A stretch of DNA of 64,000 bases, taken from NCBI RefSeq assembly GCF_003053725.1, contig NZ_QAYC01000014.1, positions 1-64,000 of the forward strand, written 5' to 3'. This document shows positions 44,018 through 52,003 of the stretch, in pieces (within the stretch, counting starts at the first letter, position 1; every line of letters starts with the position of its first letter). The notes under the pieces are model-generated. The model did no database searches, had not been told where the DNA came from, and was given only the letters and a program-made list of their open reading frames with translations. A program made the position numbers and the translations under genes. This stretch comes from Rhodovulum kholense. GTDB lineage: Bacteria > Pseudomonadota > Alphaproteobacteria > Rhodobacterales > Rhodobacteraceae.

Positions 44018-45049
44018 TCAGCCCCAGCAGAGGCCAAGCGCCTCTTCGGCCGAGATCGACTCGACGCCCTCGACGGGGGCGTCCGTGACCAGGGTGACGC
44101 CGGTGTCGAAGAAGCTCTTGCCCTCGGTCGCCTCGGGCCGGGTGCCATCCGCCGCGAAGGCGGCGATGGCCTCGATGCCCTTCGAGGCCATCAGCAGCGG
44201 GTATTGCTGCGAGGTGGCGCCGATCACGCCCGCCTTGACGTTCTCGACGCCGGGGCAGCCGCCATCGACCGAGACGATGGTGACGGCGCCGTCGCGGCCG
44301 ACCGCTTTCAGCGCCTCATAGGCCCCGGCGGCGGCCGGTTCGTTGATGGTGTAGACGAGGCTCAGCGACGGATCGGTCGCCAGCAGGTTCTCCATCGCGC
44401 GGCGGCCGCCTTCCTGATTGCCCTGGGTGACATCGTGCCCGACGATCCGCGGGTCGCTTTCGTCGCCCCATTTCTTCGGATCGGCGATGTCGATGCCGAA
44501 GCCCTCAAGGAAGCCCTGGTCGCGCAGCACGCCCACCGTGGGCTGGCTGATGTCGAGGTCCAGAAGCGCGATGCGGGCGGTGTCCGCGTCGGTGCCAAGC
44601 CGGGCGCGCGCCCATTGGCCGATCAGCTCGCCCGCCTTGAAATTGTCGGTGGCGAAGGTCATGTCGGCCGCCTCGATCGGGTCGAGCGGCGTGTCGAGCG
44701 CGATCACCAGAATGCCCGCCTCGCGCGCCTGCCGCACCGCGGGCACGATGGCCGAGGTGTTCGACGCGGTCAGCAGGATGCCCTTGACGCCATTGGCGAT
44801 GCAGGTCTCGATGGCCGCGACCTGAGTCTCGTTGTCGCCGTCGACCTTGCCGGCATAGCTGTCGAGGTCGATGCCCAGCTCGCGGGCCTTGACGGCCGCG
44901 CCCTCGCGCATCTTGACGAAGAACGGATTGGTGTCGGTCTTTGTGATCAGGCAGGCCCCGACGGGATCGGCGGCTGCCGCCCCGGAACCCAGAAGCGCAA
45001 GGGTAACAGCCCCCAGCGTCAGGCCCGGCCTTCTGGCGGGTCGTGGCAT
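44018..45049 (-). CDS. frcB: Fructose ABC transporter substrate-binding protein
   Basis: A 343-residue periplasmic protein: signal peptide ([19 protein letters not shown], cleavage after about residue 25), then a type I sugar-binding fold with [40 protein letters not shown] and [16 protein letters not shown], characteristic of FrcB. I use ATG 45049, preceded by a strong GGAGAGACC; an upstream ATG 5 codons earlier is also in frame. First gene of the frc operon, read from the divergent region with the AT-rich palindrome. Confidence 0.93.
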   Translation of the reverse strand: MPRPARRPGLTLGAVTLALLGSGAAAADPVGACLITKTDTNPFFVKMREGAAVKARELGIDLDSYAGKVDGDNETQVAAIETCIANGVKGILLTASNTSAIVPAVRQAREAGILVIALDTPLDPIEAADMTFATDNFKAGELIGQWARARLGTDADTARIALLDLDISQPTVGVLRDQGFLEGFGIDIADPKKWGDESDPRIVGHDVTQGNQEGGRRAMENLLATDPSLSLVYTINEPAAAGAYEALKAVGRDGAVTIVSVDGGCPGVENVKAGVIGATSQQYPLLMASKGIEAIAAFAADGTRPEATEGKSFFDTGVTLVTDAPVEGVESISAEEALGLCWG

Positions 45050-45125
45050 GGTCTCTCCTCCCAAAGCAGCGACTCGGCCGGTTTTCCGGTTCCGGGTCGG
45101 GCGAATTTGGGGGCAGTCGGAGGGC

Positions 45126-45168
45126 TTTTGTCAATAAATAAATCCAAATGAATTATTTATTGACAAAA
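45126..45168. promoter_or_regulatory. Long inverted repeat in the frcB-frcR divergent region (putative FrcR operator)
   Basis: TTTTGTCAATAAATAA at 45126-45141 is followed by an 11-bp spacer and its exact reverse complement at 45153-45168. The arms contain TTGACA in both orientations, which can serve as -35 boxes for frcB and for frcR. The AT-rich block stands out in a GC-rich genome. The position between a ROK regulator and its transporter operon fits an operator that shuts both promoters until sugar is present. Confidence 0.8.
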
Positions 45169-45203
45169 TGGCATACCATGGGCATTTTCGCGGCGATTTC
45201 GGG

Positions 45204-46421
45204 ATGGAGACCCCTGTGAACAAGCTTGCGCTGCTGCAACGACCCATGGTCCGCGGAACCAATCAAAGCGGGATGCGGGCGCATAACGAGCGGCTGGTGC
45301 TGACCATCCTGCGCCGGACCGGGCCGTTGCCCAAGGCGCAGATCGCACGGATGACCGGGCTGTCGGCGCAGACCGTGTCGGTCATCATGCGGGCACTCGA
45401 GGCCGACGGGCTGCTGGTGCGCAACGCGCCGGTGCGCGGCAAGGTCGGCCAGCCCTCGGTGCCGATCGGGCTGGCGGCGGACGGGGCTTTCTTCTTCGGG
45501 CTCAAGGTGGGGCGGCGCAGCCTGCAACTGGTGCTGACCGATTTCCTGGGCGATGTGCTGGCCCGGGTCGGCACGCGCCATGCCTATCCGACCCCCGATT
45601 CGGTGCTGCGATTCGCGCTGGCCGGGATGGAGGAGATCATGGGGCAGGTGCCGCAGTCCCATGCGGACCGGATCTCGGGTCTTGGCATCGCGATTCCGTT
45701 CCGGATGTGGGACTGGATCAAGTCGATCGGGGCGCCGCGCGCAGATATGGATGCCTGGCGGGTGCGCGATTTGCGGAGCGAACTGGCCGAGCGGGTCGAT
45801 TTTCCCGTCTATCTGCAGAACGATGCCTCGGCGGCCTGCGGCGCCGAGCTGGTGCTGGGCAGCGCCGAGGTGCCGCCCGATTTCGTGCATTTCTTCATCG
45901 GTTCCTTCATCGGCGGCGGCATCGTGCTCAATGGCAGCCTGTTCACCGGCAACACCGGCAATGCCGGGGCGCTGGGCTCGATGCCGGTGCTGTGCGACAG
46001 CCGCAAATGCACGCAGCTGATCGATGTCGCGTCGCTGGCGACGCTGGAACGGATGCTGGCCGAGAACAACGAGGATGCCGAGGCGCTCTGGACCTCGCCC
46101 GACGCCTGGGCGATCGACGAGATCATCCTGCAGGAATGGATCCTGCTGGCCGCGCAGGCCATCGCGGTGGCCATCGCCGCCACCGGATCGGTGCTCGACA
46201 TCGGCGCGGCGCTGATCGACGGCTGGATGCCGGCCTCGGTCCGGGCCCGGCTGGTCGAGGAGGTGCGCGTGGCCTTCAGCCGGATCGACACGACGGGCAT
46301 CCAGCCGCCGGTGATCATGGCGGGCACCGTCGGCCCCGATGCGCGCGCCCTGGGCGGGGCCTGTCTGGCCATGTCGGAACGCTTCCTCGTCGATCAGAAC
46401 GCCTTGCTGGCGCCGCTCTGA
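45204..46421 (+). CDS. frcR: ROK-family transcriptional regulator of the frc operon
   Basis: The 405-residue protein has an N-terminal winged helix-turn-helix (LVLTILRRTGPLPKAQIARM and the recognition part SAQTVSVIMRALEADGLL) and a ROK sugar-kinase-like domain with VYLQNDASAACGAELVLG and FFIGSFIGGGIVLNG, where NDASAA and the glycine-rich loop match ROK repressors. ROK proteins of this kind sense sugars and release DNA. The start METPVNKLALLQRP at 45204 was chosen; a GTG at 45216 has a better ribosome site (GGAGA). It is read away from frcB across the palindrome. Confidence 0.88.
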   Translation: METPVNKLALLQRPMVRGTNQSGMRAHNERLVLTILRRTGPLPKAQIARMTGLSAQTVSVIMRALEADGLLVRNAPVRGKVGQPSVPIGLAADGAFFFGLKVGRRSLQLVLTDFLGDVLARVGTRHAYPTPDSVLRFALAGMEEIMGQVPQSHADRISGLGIAIPFRMWDWIKSIGAPRADMDAWRVRDLRSELAERVDFPVYLQNDASAACGAELVLGSAEVPPDFVHFFIGSFIGGGIVLNGSLFTGNTGNAGALGSMPVLCDSRKCTQLIDVASLATLERMLAENNEDAEALWTSPDAWAIDEIILQEWILLAAQAIAVAIAATGSVLDIGAALIDGWMPASVRARLVEEVRVAFSRIDTTGIQPPVIMAGTVGPDARALGGACLAMSERFLVDQNALLAPL

Positions 46422-46439
46422 GAGACTGCGCCGCCGGGG

Positions 46440-46477
46440 TCAATCAAGTGATTGAATTTGGTCAATCGTTTGATTAA
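46440..46477. promoter_or_regulatory. Two tandem palindromes before the TetR gene (putative operator)
   Basis: TCAATCA-ag-TGATTGA at 46440-46455 is a perfect 16-bp palindrome; TCAATCG-tt-TGATTAA at 46462-46477 is a close copy. Centres lie 22 bp apart, about two helix turns. A possible promoter (TTGAAT, 17 bp, TAATGT) is embedded in them, so binding would repress the tetR-efflux operon. The regulator encoded next is the likely binder. Confidence 0.75.
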
Positions 46478-46486
46478 TGTCGGGCC

Positions 46487-47131
46487 ATGTCCGACGATCC
46501 CGCCCCCCGCAGCACGCCCGAGACCCTGATCGAGGCCGCCCTCCATCTGTTCGGCCATCGCGGCTTTGCCCCCACCTCGACCCGCGAGATCGCGGCGCGG
46601 GCGGGTACCAATGTCGCCTCGATCGCCTATCATTTCGGCGGCAAGGCCGGGCTGCGCCGGGCCTGTGCCGAGGCCGTGGCCGAGAGGATCGGCAGCGCCA
46701 TCGGCCCCCTTGACGGGGCCGGGGCATTGCCCGAGACGCCCGAGGGCGCGCAGGCGCTGCTGGATGCCGCGCTGCGCCGCTTTGTCGGCTTCATCGTCGC
46801 GGACCCGGCGGCTGCGGATGCGGTGGCCTTCATGCTGCGCGAGCTGACCGACCCGGGCGAGGCCGCCGACGTGATCTATGCCTCGGTGCTGGAACCCCGC
46901 CACCGCGCGCTTTGCACGCTCTGGGGCCGGGCGACCGGGCAACCGGCCGAGAGCGATGCGGTCAAGCTGGCCGTCTTCGCGGCCATCGGCCAGGCCGTCT
47001 ATTTCCGCATCGCCCAGCCGGTGATCGCCCGGCGGCTCGACTGGGCTGCCGTCGGGCCGGACGAGGCCGAGGCCATCGCCAGGCTGCTGGCCGCGAACCT
47101 TTCCGCCATGATCGAAAGTCACCGCCGATGA
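46487..47131 (+). CDS. TetR-family regulator (CecR-like)
   Basis: A 214-residue repressor-type protein. The N-terminal HTH reads TLIEAALHLFGHRGFAPTST and REIAARAGTNVASIAYHFGG, then KAGLRRACAEAVAERI. The C-terminal part fits the CecR/YbiH C-terminal domain (LRRFVGFIVADPAAADAVAF, LCTLWGRATGQPAESD). Genes of this type in E. coli control the ybhG/ybhF/ybhS/ybhR efflux system, the same arrangement as here. The stop overlaps the next ATG (ATGA). A promoter overlaps two palindromes; the 5' untranslated leader may be very short. Confidence 0.85.
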   Translation: MSDDPAPRSTPETLIEAALHLFGHRGFAPTSTREIAARAGTNVASIAYHFGGKAGLRRACAEAVAERIGSAIGPLDGAGALPETPEGAQALLDAALRRFVGFIVADPAAADAVAFMLRELTDPGEAADVIYASVLEPRHRALCTLWGRATGQPAESDAVKLAVFAAIGQAVYFRIAQPVIARRLDWAAVGPDEAEAIARLLAANLSAMIESHRR

Positions 47132-48093
47132 TCGGGTTTCTCTGCGCGCTTCCCGTCCTGTCCGCGCTGCTCCCGGCCTGTGTGCCGCCGCCGCTGGCGA
47201 CCGGCTATGTCGAGGGCGAGTTCACCCTGGTCGCCCCGGTCGAGACCGCGCAGATCGTTTCCGTCGCCGTGGCGCGGGGCGACCGGGTCCCGGCGGGCGC
47301 GGTGCTGGCGCGGATGGAACGCCGCGATGCCGAGATCGCGCTGACCCAGGCCGCCGCCGCCGAGGCCCAGGCCGAAAGCCATCTGGCCGACCTGCGCCAG
47401 GGCAAGCGGCCCGAAGAGATCCGGGTTATCGAAGCGACGCTGGCCTCGGCCCGGGCCGAAGCCGCCGAGGCCGACCGTCAGCGTGAACGGATGACCCGGC
47501 TGGCCGCCCGGGGCGTTGCCAACGAGGCCGACCGCGACGATGCGATCACCGCGGCCGAAGTGGCCCATGCCCGCGTGGCGCAGGTCGAGGCCGATCTGGC
47601 GGTCGCGCGTCTGCCCGCCCGCCCGCAAGCCATCGCCGAGGCCGAGGCCGCGCTTCTGGGCGCCCGCGCCGCCCGCGACAGGGCCAGCTGGGCCCTGGAC
47701 AAGCGGACGCTCAGCCTCGACGAGCCGGTCACCGTCTTCGACGTGATCCGCACCGCGGGCGAGATCGCCGGGCCTTCGGCGCCGGTGCTGTCGGTGCTGG
47801 GCGAGGGGGCGGTCAAGCTGCGGCTTTATATCCCCGAACCCGCGCTGTCGTCAGTGGCGGTGGGCGACCGGCTGGCGGTCGGCTGCGACGGCTGCGCGCC
47901 GGACCTGTCCGCCCGCATCACCTATATCGCCGAGGCCGCCGAGTTCACGCCGCCGGTGATCTACTCGCTCGAAAGCCGCCAGAAGCTGGTCTATCTGGTC
48001 GAGGCGCGGCCTGAGCAGGGGGCCGAGCCGGGGGTCGGGGGGCTGAAGCCCGGCCAGATCGTCGATGTGCGGCTGGCGGAGCCCGGCAGATGA
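47128..48093 (+). CDS. HlyD-family membrane fusion protein (YbhG-like)
   Basis: The 321-residue periplasmic adaptor begins with a hydrophobic signal ending in LLPAC, possibly a lipobox. The lipoyl/barrel halves GEFTLVAPVETAQIVSVAVA and EPVTVFDVIRTAGEIAGPSA flank a coiled coil (LTQAAAAEAQAESHLADLRQ to AEVAHARVAQVEADLAVARL). Such proteins bridge an inner-membrane ABC exporter to the outer membrane. The start codon overlaps the tetR stop, and the stop overlaps the ATPase gene, so the four genes are one operon. Confidence 0.88.
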   Translation: MIGFLCALPVLSALLPACVPPPLATGYVEGEFTLVAPVETAQIVSVAVARGDRVPAGAVLARMERRDAEIALTQAAAAEAQAESHLADLRQGKRPEEIRVIEATLASARAEAAEADRQRERMTRLAARGVANEADRDDAITAAEVAHARVAQVEADLAVARLPARPQAIAEAEAALLGARAARDRASWALDKRTLSLDEPVTVFDVIRTAGEIAGPSAPVLSVLGEGAVKLRLYIPEPALSSVAVGDRLAVGCDGCAPDLSARITYIAEAAEFTPPVIYSLESRQKLVYLVEARPEQGAEPGVGGLKPGQIVDVRLAEPGR

Positions 48094-49034
48094 CCGACCC
48101 CTCCGCCGAACCTGTCCCCGAACCTGCGATCGCCGTCTCCGGTCTGACCAAGCGGTTCGGCGACCGGGTGGTGGTGGACCGGGTGACGCTGTCGGTCGCA
48201 CGCGGCGAGATCGCGGGGTTTCTGGGGCCGAACGGGTCGGGCAAGACGACCACGATCCGGATGATGTGCGGGTTGCTGGAACCCGATGGCGGCGAGGGCC
48301 GCGTGCTGGGCCATGACATCCGGCGCGAGCGCCGCGCCATCAAGCGCCGGGTCGGCTACATGACCCAGCGGTTTTCCTTCTACGAGGACCTCACCATCGA
48401 GGAAAACCTGCGCTTTGTCGCCGGGCTATACGGCATGCGGCCGGTGGGCCGCGCGGTGCGCGACACGCTGGCCGATCTGGGGCTGACCTCGCGCCGGGGC
48501 CAGCTGGCCGGGGCGTTGTCGGGCGGCTGGAAGCAGCGGCTGGCGCTGGCGGCCTGCCTCATGCACAAGCCCGACCTCTTGCTTTTGGACGAGCCCACCG
48601 CCGGGGTCGACCCCAAGGCCCGGCGCGAATTCTGGGACGAGATCCATGCCCGCGCGGCCGAGGGCCTGACGGTGCTGGTCTCGACCCATTACATGGACGA
48701 GGCCGAGCGCTGTCACCGCATCGCCTATATCTCTTACGGCAGGCTGGTCGCGCATGGCACGGTGGCCGAGGTGGTGGCGGGGGCCGGGCTTTCGACGCTG
48801 GTGCTGACCGGCGGGCGGACCGCAGAGGCGGCGCGCGCGCTCGACGGCGCCGAGGGCGTCGAGCAGGTCGCCCATTTTGGCGCGACGCTGCATGTGGTGG
48901 GGCGCGACCCGGACCGGCTCCGCCGGGCGGTCGCGCCGGTGGCGGCCGAGACCGGCGCGCGGATCGACCCGGCCGAGACCAGCCTCGAGGACGTCTTCAT
49001 CAAGCTCATGGGCGAGGCGAGGGACAACGCATGA
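48090..49034 (+). CDS. ABC-type efflux ATPase (YbhF-like single domain)
   Basis: A 314-residue ABC ATPase of the drug/ABC-2 class. Walker A is FLGPNGSGKTTTIRMMCG, the signature LSGGWKQRLALAACL (Gln after GGW is unusual only in spacing) and Walker B LLLLDEPTAGVDPKARRE, followed by VLVSTHYMDEAERC. E. coli YbhF has two such domains and is longer; this one has a single domain. Translation is coupled to the HlyD gene before and the permease after it (ATGA). Confidence 0.92.
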   Translation: MTDPSAEPVPEPAIAVSGLTKRFGDRVVVDRVTLSVARGEIAGFLGPNGSGKTTTIRMMCGLLEPDGGEGRVLGHDIRRERRAIKRRVGYMTQRFSFYEDLTIEENLRFVAGLYGMRPVGRAVRDTLADLGLTSRRGQLAGALSGGWKQRLALAACLMHKPDLLLLDEPTAGVDPKARREFWDEIHARAAEGLTVLVSTHYMDEAERCHRIAYISYGRLVAHGTVAEVVAGAGLSTLVLTGGRTAEAARALDGAEGVEQVAHFGATLHVVGRDPDRLRRAVAPVAAETGARIDPAETSLEDVFIKLMGEARDNA

Positions 49035-50155
49035 TCGGGCGGGTTTTGTCGCTGGGGCGGCTCATGGCGCTGCTGGCCAAGGAGACGATCCAGATGCGGC
49101 GCGACCGGCTGACCTTCGGCATGATGCTGGGGATCCCGCTGGTCCAGCTGATGCTGTTCGGCTTTGCCATCAACACCGACCCCAAGGAGCTGCCCGCAGC
49201 CCTCGTCGCGCCGACTCAGGACCGGTTCACCCGGGCGATGGTCTCGGCGCTGGAGCTGACCGGCTATTACCGCTTCGTCGCACCCGACGCGACCGCGGCC
49301 GAAGCCGAGCGGATGATCGCGCGGGGCGATGTGTCCTTCGTGGTGACGATCCCGTCCGATTTCGGGCGCCGGGTGATGCGGGGCGAAAGCCCCTCGATCC
49401 TGATCGACGCGGACGCGACCGACCCTTCGGTCGCCTCGGGCGCGATCTCGACGCTGGGCACGGTGGCGGCCCAGGCGCTGTCGCGCGAGACCGGCGCGGC
49501 GGCGCCCGCGCCCGGGCTCTCGGTCGTCGTCCATCGCCGCTACAACCCCGAGGGCGTCACGCAATACAACATCGTGCCGGCCCTTCTGGGGGTGATCCTG
49601 CAGCTGACCATGGTGATGATGACCGCGATGGCGCTGACCCGCGAGACCGAGCGCGGCACGATGGAGAACCTGCTGTCGATGCCCGCGACGCCTCTGGAGA
49701 TCATGCTGGGCAAGATCGTGCCCTATCTGGGCGTGGGGGCGGTGCAGGTCGTGGTGGTGCTGGCGGCGTCAAGGCTGGTCTTCGGCGTGCCCTTCGTCGG
49801 CAGTCTGACCCTGATCCTCGCGGGGGTCTTCGTCTTCGTGATGGCGCTGGTGATCCTCGGCTATCTGATCTCGACGGTGGCGCGGACCCAGATGCAGGCG
49901 ATGCAGATCACCTTCTTCTTCTTCCTGCCCTCGCTGATGCTGTCGGGCTTCATGTTTCCCTATCGCGGCATGCCGGGCTGGGCGCAGGCGCTGGGCGAGA
50001 TCTTTCCGCTGACCCATTTCCTGCGGCTGATCCGGGCGGTGATGCTGAAGGGGGCGGGGCTTGCGACGGTCTCGGGGTCGTTCCTGGCGCTGGGGCTTTT
50101 CGTGCTGGTGTTGGCGCTGGCGGCGCTGACGCGATTCCGCAAGACGCTGGACTGA
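49031..50155 (+). CDS. ABC-2 type efflux permease
   Basis: The 374-residue permease has an N-terminal span, a large periplasmic loop (about residues 45-175), and five further spans (LLGVILQLTMVMMTAMALTR, VGAVQVVVVLAASRLVFGVP, LILAGVFVFVMALVILGYL, ITFFFFLPSLMLSGFMFPY, LALGLFVLVLALAALT). The block RETERGTMENLLSMPATPLE and the C-terminal ABC-2 signature are typical of YbhS/YbhR-type exporters. The substrate is unknown. Only one permease is present, so a homodimer is likely. It ends 5 bp from the convergent TRAP gene. Confidence 0.9.
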   Translation: MIGRVLSLGRLMALLAKETIQMRRDRLTFGMMLGIPLVQLMLFGFAINTDPKELPAALVAPTQDRFTRAMVSALELTGYYRFVAPDATAAEAERMIARGDVSFVVTIPSDFGRRVMRGESPSILIDADATDPSVASGAISTLGTVAAQALSRETGAAAPAPGLSVVVHRRYNPEGVTQYNIVPALLGVILQLTMVMMTAMALTRETERGTMENLLSMPATPLEIMLGKIVPYLGVGAVQVVVVLAASRLVFGVPFVGSLTLILAGVFVFVMALVILGYLISTVARTQMQAMQITFFFFLPSLMLSGFMFPYRGMPGWAQALGEIFPLTHFLRLIRAVMLKGAGLATVSGSFLALGLFVLVLALAALTRFRKTLD

Positions 50156-50166
50156 GCTGCTCAGTC
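50150..50166. terminator. Palindrome joining two convergent stop codons
   Basis: GACTGAGC (50150-50157), one base, then its complement GCTCAGTC (50159-50166). The permease TGA (50153-50155) lies in one arm and the TRAP gene's TGA (minus strand, 50161-50163) in the other. The two genes are only 5 bp apart, so the hairpin may limit collision or read-through; it has no T-run. Confidence 0.5.
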
Positions 50167-51519
50167 GCCAAGGGCGTGCGGCAGCCACAGCACCAGCGCC
50201 GGGAAGGCCAGCAAGAGGCCCACGCGGAGAAGCTCGGCCAGAAAGAAGGGCAGCACGCCCCGGAAGGTCTCGGCCATCGGCACGTCGCGGGCGAGCGACG
50301 AGATCACGAAGACATTCATGCCGACGGGCGGGGTGATCAGCCCCAGTTCCACGACGATGAGGGCGAGGATGCCGAACCAGATCTTCAGATCCTCGGTGCC
50401 CATGCCGAAGCCTGCGCCCTCGGCCATCTGGTAAAGCCCGCCATTGACCTCGACCAACACCGGCCAGAAGAACGGGATGACCAGAAGGATCATCGACAGG
50501 CTGTCCATCAGGCAGCCCAGCACGATCAGCGCGGCCAGCAGCAGCACCAGCACCGCGAGCGGCGCAAGCCCCGCGCCCGCAATCCATTCGGCGCCCGCCT
50601 GCGGCAGGCCCGCGCGGGACATGAAGATCTTCATCAGCTCGGCACCCAGCAGGATCAGGTAGATCATGCCCGAGGTCGCGGCGGTTTCCAGCACCGAAGC
50701 GCGGAGCGCGCCAGGGCCGAGCCTCCCCCGGAGCGTGCCATAGACCCAGACCAGCGCAACGCCCACGGCCGCCCCGGGCGTGGGGTTGTAAAGCCCCAGA
50801 TAGATGCCGCCCAGCACCAGCGCGAAGATGCCCAGCACCGGCAAAACGCCCAGGGTCGCGGCGCGGAACTCGGCCCGCCCGGCCGGGGCATGGGCGGGCC
50901 CGGCGCCGGGGAGGAGCGCGACATAGCCCGCGATGGTCAGAAGGAACAGCAGGACCGCCAGCGCGCCCGGCACGAGGGCTGCCATGAACATGGTGACGAC
51001 ATTGGCCTCGACCAGGACCGCATAGAGGATCAGTACCACCGAGGGCGGGATCAGGATGCCGAGCGTGCCGCCCGCGGCCAGCGTGCCGGTCGCCAGCGCG
51101 CCCGAATAATTCTGGCGGCGCAGCTCGGGCAGGGCGACCTTGCCCATGGTCGAGGCGGTGGCGAGCGACGAGCCGCAGACCGCGCCGAAGCCCGCGCAGG
51201 CGGCGATGGCGGCCATCGCGGTGCCGCCGCGCATCCAGCCAAGCCAGGCCGCCCCCGCCCGGAAGAGCGCCGCCGACAGGCCCGCCCGCCCGGCAAGCGC
51301 CCCCATCAGCACGAAAAGCGGCACGACCGTCAGGTCGTAGATCGAGAACTGGCCCCAGGCCAGCGTCTTGAGCTGGTTCAGAAGCAGCGCCGGGCCGTTC
51401 AGAGCGGCGATGCCCGCGCCGCCGATCAGGATCATCGCATAGGCGATGGGCATCCGCGCCGCGATCAGCAGGACCAGCGCGCCAAGCCCGATCAGGCCCA
51501 GCATCATCGGATCAGGCAT
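50161..51519 (-). CDS. dctM: TRAP transporter large permease (DctM-like)
   Basis: A 452-residue membrane protein with about twelve spans (MLGLIGLGALVLLIAARMPI at the start, LILLGAELMKIFMSRAGLPQ, LVIPFFWPVLVEVNGGLYQM). It carries the DctM blocks AAACAGFGAVCGSSLATAST (as AIAACAGFGAVCGSSLATAS) and LGLITPPVGMNVFVISSLA. It drives Na+-coupled uptake with DctQ and DctP. It is coded after dctQ with an 8-bp overlap. The ligand is unknown from sequence. Confidence 0.93.
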   Translation of the reverse strand: MPDPMMLGLIGLGALVLLIAARMPIAYAMILIGGAGIAALNGPALLLNQLKTLAWGQFSIYDLTVVPLFVLMGALAGRAGLSAALFRAGAAWLGWMRGGTAMAAIAACAGFGAVCGSSLATASTMGKVALPELRRQNYSGALATGTLAAGGTLGILIPPSVVLILYAVLVEANVVTMFMAALVPGALAVLLFLLTIAGYVALLPGAGPAHAPAGRAEFRAATLGVLPVLGIFALVLGGIYLGLYNPTPGAAVGVALVWVYGTLRGRLGPGALRASVLETAATSGMIYLILLGAELMKIFMSRAGLPQAGAEWIAGAGLAPLAVLVLLLAALIVLGCLMDSLSMILLVIPFFWPVLVEVNGGLYQMAEGAGFGMGTEDLKIWFGILALIVVELGLITPPVGMNVFVISSLARDVPMAETFRGVLPFFLAELLRVGLLLAFPALVLWLPHALGD

Positions 51520-52003
51520 TCCGCCTCCCGCGCGCCGCGGCGGCGTCCTCGGTCAGCGTCGCCACCGCAGCCAGCGCCAGCAGCGCCAGCGACGCCAGCA
51601 CCGGCAGGAAACAGGGCCAGAGCGGGATCTGCAGGATCGCGGTGGTGTAGCCATAGGCCTGCTGATCGCCGAGCCCGAGGCTCATCCGCCAAAGCAGGAC
51701 CCCGGCCACGGCAAGGGCGGCCAGCGATCCGGCAAGGCTCATCCGTGCGGCCCAGATCCGCGACGCGCCCATGGTGAAGACATCGGCGGTGACATTGGCG
51801 CGGGTCAGCTGGCACCAGGGCAGGAAGGCGAAGACCGCGATGGCAGTGCCGATCTCGGTCAGCTCGAAATCGCCCGGGATCGGGCGACCGAGCAGGCCGC
51901 CGAGGATCGAGACCACGTTCAGCGCGACGACACCCGCCAGCACCAGCCCGCCGAGAAGCGCCCAGATCTCGACCGCGGCGGCCAGCGCGCGCCGCAGCCT
52001 CAT
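51512..52003 (-). CDS. dctQ: TRAP transporter small permease (DctQ-like)
   Basis: A 163-residue protein with four spans (LGGLVLAGVVALNVVSILGG, IGTAIAVFAFLPWCQLTRAN with the family's polar kink, LAGSLAALAVAGVLLWRMSL, FLPVLASLALLALAAVATL). I use ATG 52003 (MRLRRALAAAVEIW), overlapping the dctP stop (ATGA); a long arginine-rich frame upstream is dctP in another phase. Confidence 0.88.
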   Translation of the reverse strand: MRLRRALAAAVEIWALLGGLVLAGVVALNVVSILGGLLGRPIPGDFELTEIGTAIAVFAFLPWCQLTRANVTADVFTMGASRIWAARMSLAGSLAALAVAGVLLWRMSLGLGDQQAYGYTTAILQIPLWPCFLPVLASLALLALAAVATLTEDAAAARGRRNA

